From Diphasiastrum complanatum (lineage: Eukaryota > Streptophyta > Lycopodiopsida > Lycopodiales > Lycopodiaceae), in assembly GCA_029204225.1 (NCBI GenBank), contig CM055095.1:12123506-12187505 (forward strand): a DNA stretch of 64,000 nucleotides, read 5' to 3'. Positions 11,129-24,700 of this stretch are shown piece after piece. The notes below the pieces were generated by a model that had not been told where the DNA came from, made no database searches, and saw only the letters and a list, made by a program, of their open reading frames with translations. The translations under genes were made by a program, and so were the position numbers. Numbering within the stretch: the stretch's first letter is position 1; every line of letters starts with the position of its first letter.

Positions 11129-14100
11129 TTTCTTTTTTTGGTTTTATTTTTCAGTTAACCGAAAAATTCTATAATTCTGCATGAATTTTCTTTGCAAAAT
11201 TAGCTTCCCAATGATCTACTGTATGCTTCGATTCAACATGTTTGTGCGCACGTATGATTTTTTAATACATTTTAAGCCTAAATAGAATATGTATATGAAA
11301 ACTTAGATTTTAAATCAATAATCTAGATGTATTATTGTACTAATAATAAATAATCTGCAAGGTTTTCCAAGCCTCTTCGACCGATGTACAAGCACCCACG
11401 TCCTTTCATTGGAGACATTCATCTTCAAACAATGTAAAAAAAATTGGACTTTTTCTAATACTTAGATAACTCTTGTGGATCAAGAGATGACTCCTCATTG
11501 CCCAACATTATATTCAACCAATCTTGGAGTAAAGGAATCAGCTCAATTTTTGCTTTACATAAGGAATAGTTGGATGAAATTTACCTCTGACAAGACCCCA
11601 ACAAAAAACTTGAAATAGAAGACATCTTGGATAAAAGCACTATAAAAATGATAGTTGATCAAACCAGGTATTCCAATATCTTAGAATCTAATTTGTATTC
11701 CTTTTACCAATTTAGCGAAATAAAATCATATCTTGACCCTTTAATCAACTATCACAAAAACAATTTGCCTAGAATTTAGAAATTTGATGGCAAAATGACC
11801 TCTCTAGATCAAATGTTTGAAAAAACCAGAACAAAAATATAGTCACCCTTTGAACGCTCACAAAGGGGTGCACACTCTTTCAATGAACGTGTAGCAATTG
11901 CTCATAAGATGTTGAACCAAAATGGAATTTGATAGTATCAATGGATCACTCTCTTCAAGGGCTACAACTTGCATAAAACTCCAAGCCTAACTTTCTAATC
12001 TAGGATTCAAATTTTGACAATGAAATGAAACATCCTCTAACCTACTATTGAAGTATATCGAACTCTAATTTACTTACTTTTCTTGATCCAGAAATTCTCT
12101 TGAATGTCTATGTTTAAAGTACAAACATTATATATGCAATTTCTACACATAAAACATTTGAATTTGGCAAATAAAAGACCATAATATTCACATTGCCTCA
12201 ACTTTAATGCCATGATAGAAATCAGAGAAATTGATGCTAGTAAATATTTCTCACAAGGATCTAAATGGTTGAGATTGTACTTTGTCCAATAGATCTCGAA
12301 TTTTCCAAGATTAGCTAGTCTTCTAGCTTTCTAATCAAAGGCTCAATAACTATTTCATCTATTTGAGAAATCCATCTCATATCTTACTCGAACTTTGTAG
12401 CCAACAAACTAAGTATTTATGCATTCGATCAATCATTAGATTCACAATAAACCATGTTTTAATTCAATGCATGAAAGTTATCGCCGGACAATATCAATCA
12501 GAAGCACGAAAATCAAAGTGCTTGAATTACTCCCTTCATCTAATATGTACATTGGTTTGATCCATCATATATATTCTCCAAGTCTAACATTTGAGGTTGG
12601 GGTCTCCAATAACGAACCTAACCCTAAAGGTACTATAGTCGAGCCCTAAATCAAGGCCCATGAATCATGCCTTCACCTCTTCCACCTCTTAGTCAAATTT
12701 CATGATTTACTAAATTGCTAATTCATCACAATCACATCTAGAAGTGAATAACTTCAATTTTTGGATTGAGAAATGCAACAAATTAACGAACACATGATAG
12801 CTAACAAATTAACGGACACATGATAGCTAACATGTACAAGTGACGTAGTCAAGTGACCAACCAAGTCATATGACTAAAATCTAACCAGTCTAGTTTTGGT
12901 AACTTTCACACTAACATGACCAAATTGTGTTCACACTAAATGGCTTCAATATTGAGTGTTCATTGTTATAACTTAATAGATTGAGCTCTTCGTAAGCAGA
13001 TTGAAACATGACAAGAGGCAAGACATGACAAGAGGTACTCAATAGCAAGACATGTCACATGTATACACAGCTTTCATTTGAGCTCTCTAACATTAATAGA
13101 TAGGTCATCCACCTATAATTAGGCCTTCAAACATTAGGAAACATGCATGGATAATGTATCACATATAAGAGAGCTTTGGCGTTTATTTAGCAAAGATTTT
13201 GTCTGAATCAAATCAAAACTTTGTATCTTCCTTAATCATATACAATCATAAATTTAGAAATTACAATGGATAAAACGTCGGAGAGGTTTGCTCATTGATT
13301 CACTATATATTCTATTCAAAAGAAATCATATTTTTAAAATAGAACTGAACAAAAAAGTGAAAAAAAAAAAACATTGCTCTAATTTTTTTTGGGGAGTCTT
13401 GCATCTAACTTGCACAAGTACATCAAGATGTAGAGGTGCTGAGAGATTAGAAAATTGAATGGAGTGTGGCAATCAATGTGAATGGCAAGCTCTTAAGACA
13501 CTTTGTCGCTCTAGGATTAGAGAGAACAATCTACCACTGTTGTATAGGAAATGGGAAAGAAATGATACCTTGCAAATCTCAAAAGGATTAAGCATATCAC
13601 ATTAATCTAGCTGATATCGTTCCAATGGAAAATACCGTATAAAAGTTAACCTACAAAAGAATGCCTGAATCACACCTTTCACCTGCAAGAGAGCTGTGTA
13701 AGGAACGCATCTCACACATGCTAGTGGGCTGCAATGTGTTGAAGTCCAGTTCAGAAGCTAGCAATCCAGGATCGGATTGATAAAATCTAGACGATATCCA
13801 TTATCATGGGCATTAAATAACATGGGCTCATTGGGCTGGATACTCTTTGGGCAGCTCTTTTTGTATAACACTTGGAAAGCAGAAATGACCTTATTTTCAA
13901 TCAGACTTGGACTCCTAATGCTTTTAACTTTTACAAGCTTGTTCTCCACAGGTTTGATTTATAAAGGCCCTAATGTTTGCAGCTAGACAAGGGGATGGAA
14001 AATCAAAGATCGCTGACAGTTAGCAAAAGCATGGAAGATGAGTAGCAACTGTGAAAGCAACGAACTTACGGCGGGCACAAAGACAAGGAAACAATATTAG

Positions 14101-14975
14101 CCTGGGCTATGGGTCACACCTTTGTGGAAGAGATGTGGAAAAACACTTATCTGTCTCCCCTCCTGCCTCAAAAAAACCATTCAGTATAGTTGTGTTTTGA
14201 GCTTCACTCATTGTAGTAAAATTTTGGTTACACAAACTTGACAAGGTATAGCAGTAATTAGGTCAAAAAGATATACAGTTCTTGCAGGTTAGCTCATCAA
14301 TTTTTGAGTACCAGAGAAATGGTGTAAACCAGACACCTGCAGAGGATGTACACATTCATGTACTTTTACAGCACTACTTCTTGTACTTTTCCACATTGAC
14401 GTCTACATCACCCTATTGCTTGCTTCCATTTGTGTAGCAGCATAGCGTCCACTACTATGTGTAGACCGACAATTATGCATAATCTAGCAGTCCCCAAAAT
14501 CTCAAAAAAATGGATGACGACATGCTGAAAGGACAAGGTGGAATCGGCTTGAAACAAGTAGCTGTTGCTCTTCACCAAGGAATTTTGTACATAGAAATGC
14601 TTGTCAGCTAAAAATCAAGGAGTTTCATCAAGAAACTACGAAATAGCTTTACCTGGAATCCTCTGGCGGGTTGATCAAGGCCACCAGAGTCACAGAAAAT
14701 ACTGTGAATCTTATAACCCAAGCAGAAAAGTGATGAGTGAAACCACAATTGGTCTAAATAAAGGGAGAAATATCCCCACCAGAGTGAACAGCTACCTTAA
14801 TAATGAAAAAGTAGATTATTAGTGGCATTTTGCAACTAATTTTCCAATTTTCAAAGGGATTGAAGCTCAGAGCGGGTAAGTTGTAATGCTTTGATTGCAG
14901 CCAGAGTAATATGGCTGCAACAATAGTCATACAATGAGAAGCATCAGGTAATAATATACATGCATGGACTTTCCA
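11129..14975. other. intergenic sequence; includes a 26-bp tandem duplication
   Basis: No gene is recognised. At 12777-12828 a 26-base unit (aacaaattaacg, then a variable base, then acacatgatagct) occurs twice in tandem. The last few hundred bases before 14976 would be 3' untranslated region of the minus-strand transporter gene. Confidence 0.5.
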
Positions 14976-15745
14976 CTAGCCATGCCTCCAATTTTGATCA
15001 AGGCCCCTGGCCTGGAATCGTTTTTGCCAAATCAATAGCCACTTTTGGGAGATGGATAATATCAAGTATACCAACCCTGCTATGCCAAAACCAGCAAACC
15101 AAGCATTGTCATACAAAACTAAAAACCCATTTGGGACATTCTTCAGTAAGCCAGCAACATGCAGGAAGCCAGGCATACAAGGAAGAACTCCAGAAACGAG
15201 TGCAAAAATAGCTGAAAAATTGATCCCGCCAAAGAACCAATAAGGACCTTCTTTGCTTGAAGAGTAAAGGCTGTCAATGTCCAAATGCCTGTGCCTCAAC
15301 AAGTAGTAGTCAGCTAAAATGATTCCTCCTAACGGGCCCAGCAGAGCAGAATAGCCAATTAGCCATGTATTGATGAAGCCATGAGTAGATTGCAGCAATC
15401 TCCAAGGTTGGAAAAGAACGCCCAATGCAGCTGTAAGCAAGCCTCCTTTGCGGAAGGAAAACATGGACGGATTGACATTGACAAGGGCATTAGCTGGGGC
15501 AACAACATTGGCAGCAATGTTGGTGGTGAGAGTGGCTAGTATTACTCCAATCAAAGATAAAAATATGGGCAAAAAGCCACCAATCTTTACAACTACTTCC
15601 ACTGGATTAGAGATGACCTTTCCAAAAAGGATCTCTGTTGAGGAGGTCACTGCAAGGCCAACAAATGCAAAAGCAGCCATAAAGATAGGAATACCAGCTT
15701 GTCCAAGCATCTGATCAGCCTGAGATTTTGCATACCTCGTGAAAT
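14976..15745 (-). CDS. NCS1 transporter exon 2 (C-terminal half)
   Basis: Encodes 256 residues from [12 protein letters not shown] to the stop TAG. It holds transmembrane segments of the second half, including [20 protein letters not shown] and the [16 protein letters not shown] loop. The frame stays open a little upstream, but the reading ttgacacca before it is intron, not a start. Confidence 0.92.
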
Positions 15746-18700
15746 CTGGTGTCAAAGAAGAAATCCATAAAAAATATCAGCTCTGCAGGTTTTTTATGCA
15801 AAAAAGATCTAGTAGTCGTATGTCATGTAGATGTAGTAAAGACAGAACAAGTGCATCCACAGTGAATGGCTAACAGGGTATGGTGTGCTCATAACAATAC
15901 AGTCATATTGAGACTATACTAAGATCACAGCACAAAACTTAGTTAAAATAGTAAGCTAGATGTATCAGCTGATGAGTGCATGCCCTCAAACAGAGAAATT
16001 TAACATATAATCTCTACTTTACACAATGTCTGATTATCAATACTCTAATAGTGCAGCTTGAAGCCTGCATCGTTCTATGATAGTCTCTGAGAGTCACCGG
16101 CTACAAGTCCAAAAGCCCCCCTTCGATGTCAATGGCTCTAGTTGGCTATGTACGAGAATTCCACTGTGAAAGTGGTCGATAGCCATTCGAACCAGTTCAG
16201 AATCAGAACCCAGCTTTTTAAATCGGAGAATCAATATTTACATGTTAGACATGCTAGATCTCTCAGGATACTATAGATTGTAGTGTGTAACCAATAGTGA
16301 GTATACACTGTAATGTATGATCAGTAATCATGTAGCGATGACTTTACCCATATATGTAAAACATTTAGTTTTATGATAATTGATCAATGGCTATTCAGAT
16401 CTCAATTTGAAAGTCAAAACCTCTATAAATGCAGCATAGTGCTGTATCTCATGGAATGAGGGTGATCCGCGTGACATATAAAACATTTACTGTGCAGAAC
16501 GTGGGAACAGTCCCCCACATTCTGTAAACACAACAAATCAACAACGACAAATAAAGGTTTTAAAAGTAAAAAAGTTTTGAGGATTTTGATATTGGCAGCA
16601 AAGTGTTGCAAATGTCGTAGTAAAGGTTGCCTGTTCAGAGCCTGCAGCTCAAACAGCAGGAAAAAGCTACTCTTATGGAATTTGGCAACTTGTTCAGTCT
16701 GACCAACAAGGCATTCGCACACCAGATTTCAGAAGAACATTAGATATGAGCTAGCAAGCTCAATTGTTGGATTACACTGTCCAACACTTGTATCAATGTG
16801 GACAGACAGGAATCAAATGTTGCCAACAAAAGCTTTATGTGATCAGACTCAATCTCTTGGTCATGCTGATTGACATTATCCACCAACATCTGTCAGGGCT
16901 CAAACACCTCTCAACTCTTGCTGTCCTTCAAAACTCTGAATGGAAGCATTCCTCCCAATCTGGGGCACTGCTCTGAGCTGACACAACTTGTGGAGGGTGG
17001 GACATTACCTACAAGCCTCGGATTGCTCCAGTGTTTAGAATCTCTGATCTGTTTTTACAAATTGTTGATGGCTGGCACCAGAAGAATTGGGTTCTCTACA
17101 GAATCAGAAGAATCCTTTCGTATCTACAACGGCTTATGAGGGTACATTCCTCCTGCGCTGGGAAACTGTTTCCCACTTGTGAAATTGGTGCTGTCTAGCA
17201 GCACCCTTGCTGGGTGATCTTCCTCCTCAATTGGGAGCTCAACACCTTCAGCAGCTTTGGTTTGATACAAATAGCGTCTGCAGCAGTAGTGTGTGGTTTT
17301 TTTAATGTTCCTACCCACAGCTCTGGCTTTTAAGAGCAGTAAACTAAATGGCCCTTTTGAGTTGGGAGCTTTGACCAAACTTCATATGCTTTTCTAGATG
17401 ACAATTGTCTGCAAGAATACATTACTGCATCACTGAGCAATTGAGCCTTACTTAGTGCTCTCTCTTTCTCAAACAGTCTGATAGGTAATATTCCACTGGA
17501 ATTTGGTAAAATACAGAGCTTGGAGTAACTTCTAGAGCCTTTTGGTAATGATCTCAAAGTAGTGTTTCTTTATCTCTATCACAAAGGATCCCTACTTTTT
17601 TGGTGATGTTCCTTATGTACAGCGAGTGTCCCTTCATTTCGATCAAAAAGGATACCAGCTTGTTTTGTAAGTAACATTCCTTATGTACGGAACAATATGC
17701 CCAGCCCAATGTTGGTTGGCATGAGCTTCTGTGAAATGTAGAGTATACTTTTACTATAAGATATGATCAACAATAATTTACTAAACTCTTCAACTGATTC
17801 TCCTATTCAAATAAGTTTGAACCATTATCGTATTTTGAATTTCATTCACCAGCGAATTTCAATTTGAGGAAACATTGGCCTACCTGAAATGCCGGTAAAA
17901 CTTTGGTGCAAAACCTTTTGAGGTTTCTCACCCACCAATCCTATGTTGTGCCATTTTTTTCACAGTATCAGGATATGAATTGGAACTTGATTCCACGTCA
18001 TGCATCCCTACGTTTTGTTATGTCCCTAATCAGCTTTGGTTAGATAGCCACTAACCTTGGAAGTTGGGTCATGGTTGACTAGACAAGGAGACTGAAGCTA
18101 GCTTAGTATTGACTATATGTAGGCCTAGTGCCCTATGATTGAGTTCATAGCTAACCTTAGTGATAGCCATAGTTAACACTATGACCATAGTTAGAGTTGG
18201 CTATTAGAGGACAACTAGTATTCGGGCATCAATGGTGAGGGTTATAACGATCGCTTTGTGTAGATCCTGTTGCAAATGCCAAAAGCTGTGGAGCCAAACC
18301 ACCCAACCAAAGAGAAATTGAAAATCAATCCTCGACAACTTCACCCGAGTCACGGTGATTAAATACGAGGGAGAAATTTCTAGTAACCGAAAACCAGAAT
18401 CTGGAAGTGGAGCCTAAGAACATTCCTTCCAACCCCTAATCCTTTATTAAACTCATAAAAAGTTACTATTGATACTCCTCTGCATGCATATAGTCGTCAA
18501 TCACCAGCACCGCTCCACAAGTCCTGATTGGAGTGCATGGGCCCTTTCAAGGTTATTAATTACATTTATTGCCTGAATTAGAATGTTGAGGCATAAAATA
18601 ATAATTCCAAACACTGGAGTGTCGGATATCCGCGTCAAGGATTATTTTGAATCCTTAGTACAGGACATGGATGTAACATTCTTCCCCCCTTAAACTACTT

Positions 18701-21700
18701 CTATCCTCAAAAGTGAAACTTAGGGAAATTCTTTGTTTATTTGGGTTTCTAAGTACTTTTTTTGGTTCCAGATGTACACTAAGTGATAAATCTTCCAAAT
18801 GGGTGAGATCTTCATCAAATCCAACTATATCACCTTCCAGTAAACTTAATTTCAATTGGCTTACATGAAATATCAGATGGGCAATAGACTTATCTCAAAG
18901 ATCAAATTCGTAACCTAAGGATCCAATATTCTTTATAATTCAAAATGGTCCACAATATCTGGTAGACAACTCATAATGCTTTCCGATATGCATAGTCCTA
19001 GAATATTTTAGAATTCTAAGAAGTACCCAATCATCAACTTTAAAATCTCTAGGAGGTCTCTTAAGATCAGCATAGTGCTTAACTCTATCCTGAACACTAC
19101 GATTACTTTCATGGGCTAATTGCAACATTTCTTGCAGGAAATCAGCAACTTTTTGAATTTTGAAAGATTTAGTCTCCACATTTATTGGAGATTTAGGTTG
19201 AAAATTGTACAGAAGCATAAATGGACTATAACCTTTAGCAAATTGTTCTTTACTATTATAAGAAAACACTATTAAAGGAATAAAATCCTTCCAATAAAAT
19301 TGCCCGTGAGACACATATGTTCTCAACATATCTTTCATAGTCTGATTAGTCCTGGGTTAAATCTAAAGCTGTTGCAGTTGACTTTATTGGTATGAATGTA
19401 GCTAACTTAGTTAACCTATTCACAATTACACAAATAGAATTATTTTGTTGCTGGATTTTTGAAAGTTCGACTACAAAATCGATACATATACTTTTTCATC
19501 TATTATGAGGGTTATTTAAGGGATGCAATAATCCTCCAGCCTCTAGGCGTTCCGCTTTGGCTAACTGACAGGCATTCTACCACATAAGACTTGACCTATG
19601 GTTTGAGTTTTGGCCAATAAAACTCCCTTCTAACCAAGCCTAAAGTCTTGTGTATACTTGGATGACTTGCACAGGGTGCGTCATCACACTCAAAAAGAAT
19701 TCTTTTCTTCAACTCATCATCTCCTAGTACACAAATTTTCCCATTCTAAAACAATAATCCATTTCGAATGGCAAACTATTCTACAATCTGCTTATCTTTC
19801 TTTGTTAATTGAGATCCATGTGCATCAATCTCGATCCCATTCCCATTTGTTCTGTTTTTCCATATCCAACCAAAATGAAAATCATTTTCATATCTTCCTC
19901 TCACTGAAAGATATCGATCCATAGAAATTTGGGTGAATGACAGTTCAATTGATTCACAAATCTAACTGAGAGCATCTGCATCTTTATTAGCAATTCCTTC
20001 TGTCATTATTGATTACCTATGACAAGAAATTGCTATTATTAATTAACAAATCCAAAATCTCTCCAACTTAAGTGAAAATAACTATGACCTCAAATCCAAA
20101 CTGAATTAGCCTCAATAAGGCCATTTCACTTTTTCAAGCCAATTTCAATCTATCAATAACTAATGAACTTCAAAAAAATATTGAAATGAATCTCTTTTAA
20201 AAATTTTACGTAATTGGGAATTTCGACTTTTGCCCGATATAAACCAAAAAGTGTGAAAATCTATGTGCATCATCGATATTCAGTTTTACTGAAAATCAAT
20301 TTGAATTATCACAAACTCTCGATTGCTCAATATACATTCCACTGACATGCAGTGATTATAAAATCACTTTTTACATAATTTGGCTTCTAAATTGCAATTT
20401 TCAGCTTTTAACCAAATTTTACAAAAATTGTATTCAAGCATAGAATTTCATTCCCTAGACCATTGTAACTCACTGTATTATGTTCCAAAACATATAGAGT
20501 GACGTAAAAATGATTTTTATCAGAGGAAAAGTAGCCTACTACTTTATTTTCGACAGGTAGTCAAAACCTCATCAAAATTTTGCCAATTTATACACTAAAA
20601 ATTGCCAAACTTTCGACAACGATAACTTTGGCTATAGAGCACCAAAATTGGATGTTGTAAAAGAAGGTACAGAGGGAGGTGAGGTTAGCAAGAGGGATGC
20701 TACATCACTAGAGGACGTATTGTCCACACGTGCAAGTAGTAAAGGCGCAAAAAAATAGTAGGAAAGCGCACTTTCTTTGAAAATAACTTGTACACTTTGC
20801 ATGGCCTTAGAGAGCTATCATATACAACTTCTAAAAACTCATTAGGGATCAAAGAAGGCATCAATTAGGTTTAGATCTATAGCATATGGTTAGAACAAGA
20901 AAAAATCACTTTTTTGGAGGGTGCCCATGCATACAACTTCACCACTTCGATGCACAAGCCTCGAGCAACCAAAACAGATCTATGTTTTGGATTCCAAAGG
21001 CATACAAAATGATCTTTATAATATCCTCCAACAAAGAGATCAAAGAGTTGAAGCACCAAACATTGCAAAAACCATTAAAAACACTAGTTTTTTGAGCTGC
21101 TTCGTTTGGCTTCTACGGCTCATAGCTACTAAACGCTTCTAACCATTCTAGAGAGTGTGCATGCAAAGTTTACGACATAACAATTTACTCTATATATCAA
21201 AAAAACCATGTTTTCAGGCAAAATTTGAATTTTTTCACACGTTCTGATGGATCTTACCCTCATGCAATATACTCAACCTTGATTACAGCCATATAACTCA
21301 TCATCTTGATCAAAGAGTTCTAATTTTGCTCAATATTCACTCTTTATGTTCATTTCTAACCAAAGAACGTCAAATTCGACTAGTTTTGACCATGAAACAC
21401 AGTCTACATGTCGTGACGGCATAACTGGCATGCAATCATTATTTCCTTAGCCACCTGCAATATCTCCTACATATCATGTAAGAAATCAGTTGCAGCTTGT
21501 ACCTTGAGACCTTTGAGTCCAACAGAGATAGGGGAAACGAGGCTGAAAGCCATACAAAAGCATAAAAGGACTAAATGGTAGCAAAATGCTTCATACTATT
21601 ATATGAGAACTCAAAAATGGGAGATACTTGCATCACAAATAAACTTAAGGGACTCATGATCCATCATTACCATGAATTTAGGTCTGTACAAATAATGTCT

Positions 21701-24700
21701 CCAAATCTTCAACGCATGGATGACAGCAAAAAGTTCCTTCTCATAAGTAGAACAACATCTACTTTTGAAAAAATCATGATGCTAAAAACAATTTTACTTC
21801 TCTAACGGTTTTCAAGATGGACCAATCACGTACTTTACGGACTTTATCATAATTGATTTCAAGACCACGATCGGAAATCATAAGCCCAAGATACTTGAGT
21901 TTTGTCTGAAAAAGCTCACACTTATGTTCAGCATAGAGCTTTGCTTGTCTTAGAATATCCAAGACTGTACACAAGCGCGCTTCATCCTCCTCAAGTCTTA
22001 CTATAAATTAAAATGTCGTCCATAAATACCACCAAATTTTTTTCGAAATATGGACAAAGAATATCGTTCATCATCTGCTAGAAAGTAGTTGGCGCATTAG
22101 TTAAAAAAAAAGGTAAAACCAAAAATTTGTAATAGCCATACCTAGATCAAAAACCAATTTTGGAAACATCCCCACTGTTAATTCTAATTCGATGGTAGCC
22201 CGAACTGAAGTCCACTATTGGGAAATACTAAGCACCATTCAATCGGTGCATTAGATCGTCCATTTTTGGTAAGGGATAACGATTTTGTATGGTCATTTTA
22301 TTAAGCTTTTTATAGTCGATGCAAAGACGTAAACCACCATCTTTCTTGCCAACTTACAACACAGGAGCTCCCCAAGGGGATTTACTGGGTCAAATATGGC
22401 CCATTCATAAATACTACTATAGTTGTCTAGCAACTTCATCTTCTCAGGTAATTGCTCAAGGATTACATCATTGTATTCCATCCTAAGTCTTTTAAAGCAT
22501 AGAAAGAGCCTATGCAAGAGAAACCACTAGCAAAAGATCCTATTCAATTCTGACAATTTATGAGAGAGTTAGGATGATATTTGGAAATCAGATCCAGCGC
22601 CCTACTTCAAATGGTTGATTGTTGTCCTGGCTCAGATCTGCTCAGATTCAAGGTGGGAATGACCTGACTAGTAGCGCCCTTCTCCAACTAACAGATTGCA
22701 ATTGTTGTCACTGAATTCTGATGAGGGAAGGAGTAACAAGGAAAAAACCAGATCAGATCCTCCTGCGAGCTACTACCAAAATTGAGATGAAGAATAGAAC
22801 AAGATGATGAAGAGTGGAAGATTATTCCATAAATCACACTTCTCCAAATCGTGAAGGTTCTATTTGTAAGAAATTGTGTATGTACAAGGCATGGCATGCT
22901 ATTGCCAAGTGTCCAAGATAGGTGGCAATTTGCATGTCTACTTGCATGTGTCTAATTTGTCATGCATGCATCTTGCATGTTGCATGCAAACTAGGATATG
23001 TGGCAAACTAACTTTTTCTCCCCCATGCACATGTGCATGGGGGTCTACCAAACTCAAGTGGGTATGTGACATCAAAATGCAAGAGGGCCTCCCACGAGTT
23101 TGCAAAAAAATTTGCCTAAGTTTGGGCCTCAAAGTATTTTCGTACCCATGTGACAAGTTCTATTTATTTAACAAGGTTTACAAGTTCAACACAAGGAACA
23201 AGAAGTCATGGACTGGTTTTTCCTGCTTGTGATGATGCATGTTTGGTTGGTTTTAGTGACTCGGATTGGGGTGAAGATCAAGACACTAGACGCTCTACAA
23301 GTGGACATTGCTTTTTCTATGGAAATTCTGCAATTTCATGGTCAAGTAAAAAGTAGCCCACTGTTGCTACTTCTTCTAGTGAGGCAGAATATAGAGCGAT
23401 ATTTTCAGCCACAACAGAGTGTTTATGGCTGAGAAGACTACTTGTTGACATGAAGTTTGGCGAGCCCTCAGCCACTCTTATCTTGAGTGATAGTCAAAGT
23501 GCTATTGACATTGCACGGAATCTTGTTTTTCATGCGAGGACGAAGCACATCGAGATCCATTATCACTTTGTCCGGGAGAGACTTCATGGTGGCGACATTT
23601 TACTTGAATATTGTCCTACGGAGGATAATATTGCGGACCTCTTCACTAAGGCGTTGCCTAGAGTCAGATTTGAAGCTTTATGCAAAGCTTTAAATTTGAT
23701 ACCACGTGTTGGTTTTCTTACATGGTGAGGATTTCAGTTTTTGCATTGTCATTTAAGGAGGGTGTTAGAAATAAATGACTATGCTAAAGTTAATCCATCG
23801 GTTACTTTGACCCAAAAGGTCGAGATTTGTGTAACCATGGGTATTTAGTTATTTAGGCCATCTTAAGTTTGTCTTAAGTTCAGTTGGACCCAATTTTGGT
23901 CATGTACTGACCTGTGGGTCCTTAGGGGTCTAATTTTGTTTAGGGGCCCTATCTTGACTTTTGGGGGTGCCCTACATTTAGTAAGTGGTTAACCTTAGGG
24001 TTTGGTGGCATTTGGTCACATCCAGGTAGAGTACTTAGATGCTCATTGTGTATTCCATTTTGACAGTTTGGCTAAGCATTGCTCTTGTTGTTGTTTTCTC
24101 TCTCTCTCTCTTAGAGTTGGGCGCCCAGCCTCTTCTCTCTTGTTTTCTGTGGAGATTGATTGATAACTAGATCTTGGTGACTTGACTCTTGCTTTCCTAC
24201 ATTCTAAGGTTAACGGTTTAAAAAGAAAGAACCTAAGCCAACAAATAGTTTGTTCTAATAAACTGAATTTTCTTAGCAAACCATACTTGACATTTTTCAA
24301 GAACCAACTTGCAATAAAGGCTAAAGGAAGGCTGAATTTCAACCACATTCCCAAAGGAAATTGAATAACCAAAAGAGCAACATGTGCACCTATCAAAGAA
24401 ATCGGCTACTCTGATACCAAATGTTACAGCTCCCATAGATCTCCGATCTTTGAAGGTCGACGCACACCCCATACAAGTGACAACGCACTGTAACCGCCCA
24501 TTCGCAGGATCACTGCCAACCCACCTCCATGTACTGGAGTTATCGACACCGTCATGCCCGGTCAAGCCTCCAACAATAACTGGTGTCCCATACCACCAAC
24601 CATTGCCATCGGCTCTCCCTAGCACACCTCTCATGGCCTAGAGATACATCCTGGCTACTGCACGTGCTCTCCATCCACAACTCCCGAGTACACTAAGTCA

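Noticed and set aside
10692-11184. Several overlapping 75-160 codon ORFs on both strands
   Set aside because: They are SLSLSL and REREREG translations of the CT-rich tract.
15746-15755. Exon 2 of NCS1 as an independent gene starting MTPDFTR
   Set aside because: The apparent first codon is TTG and the sequence before GATTTC is a splice acceptor; joining to exon 1 restores the conserved junction.
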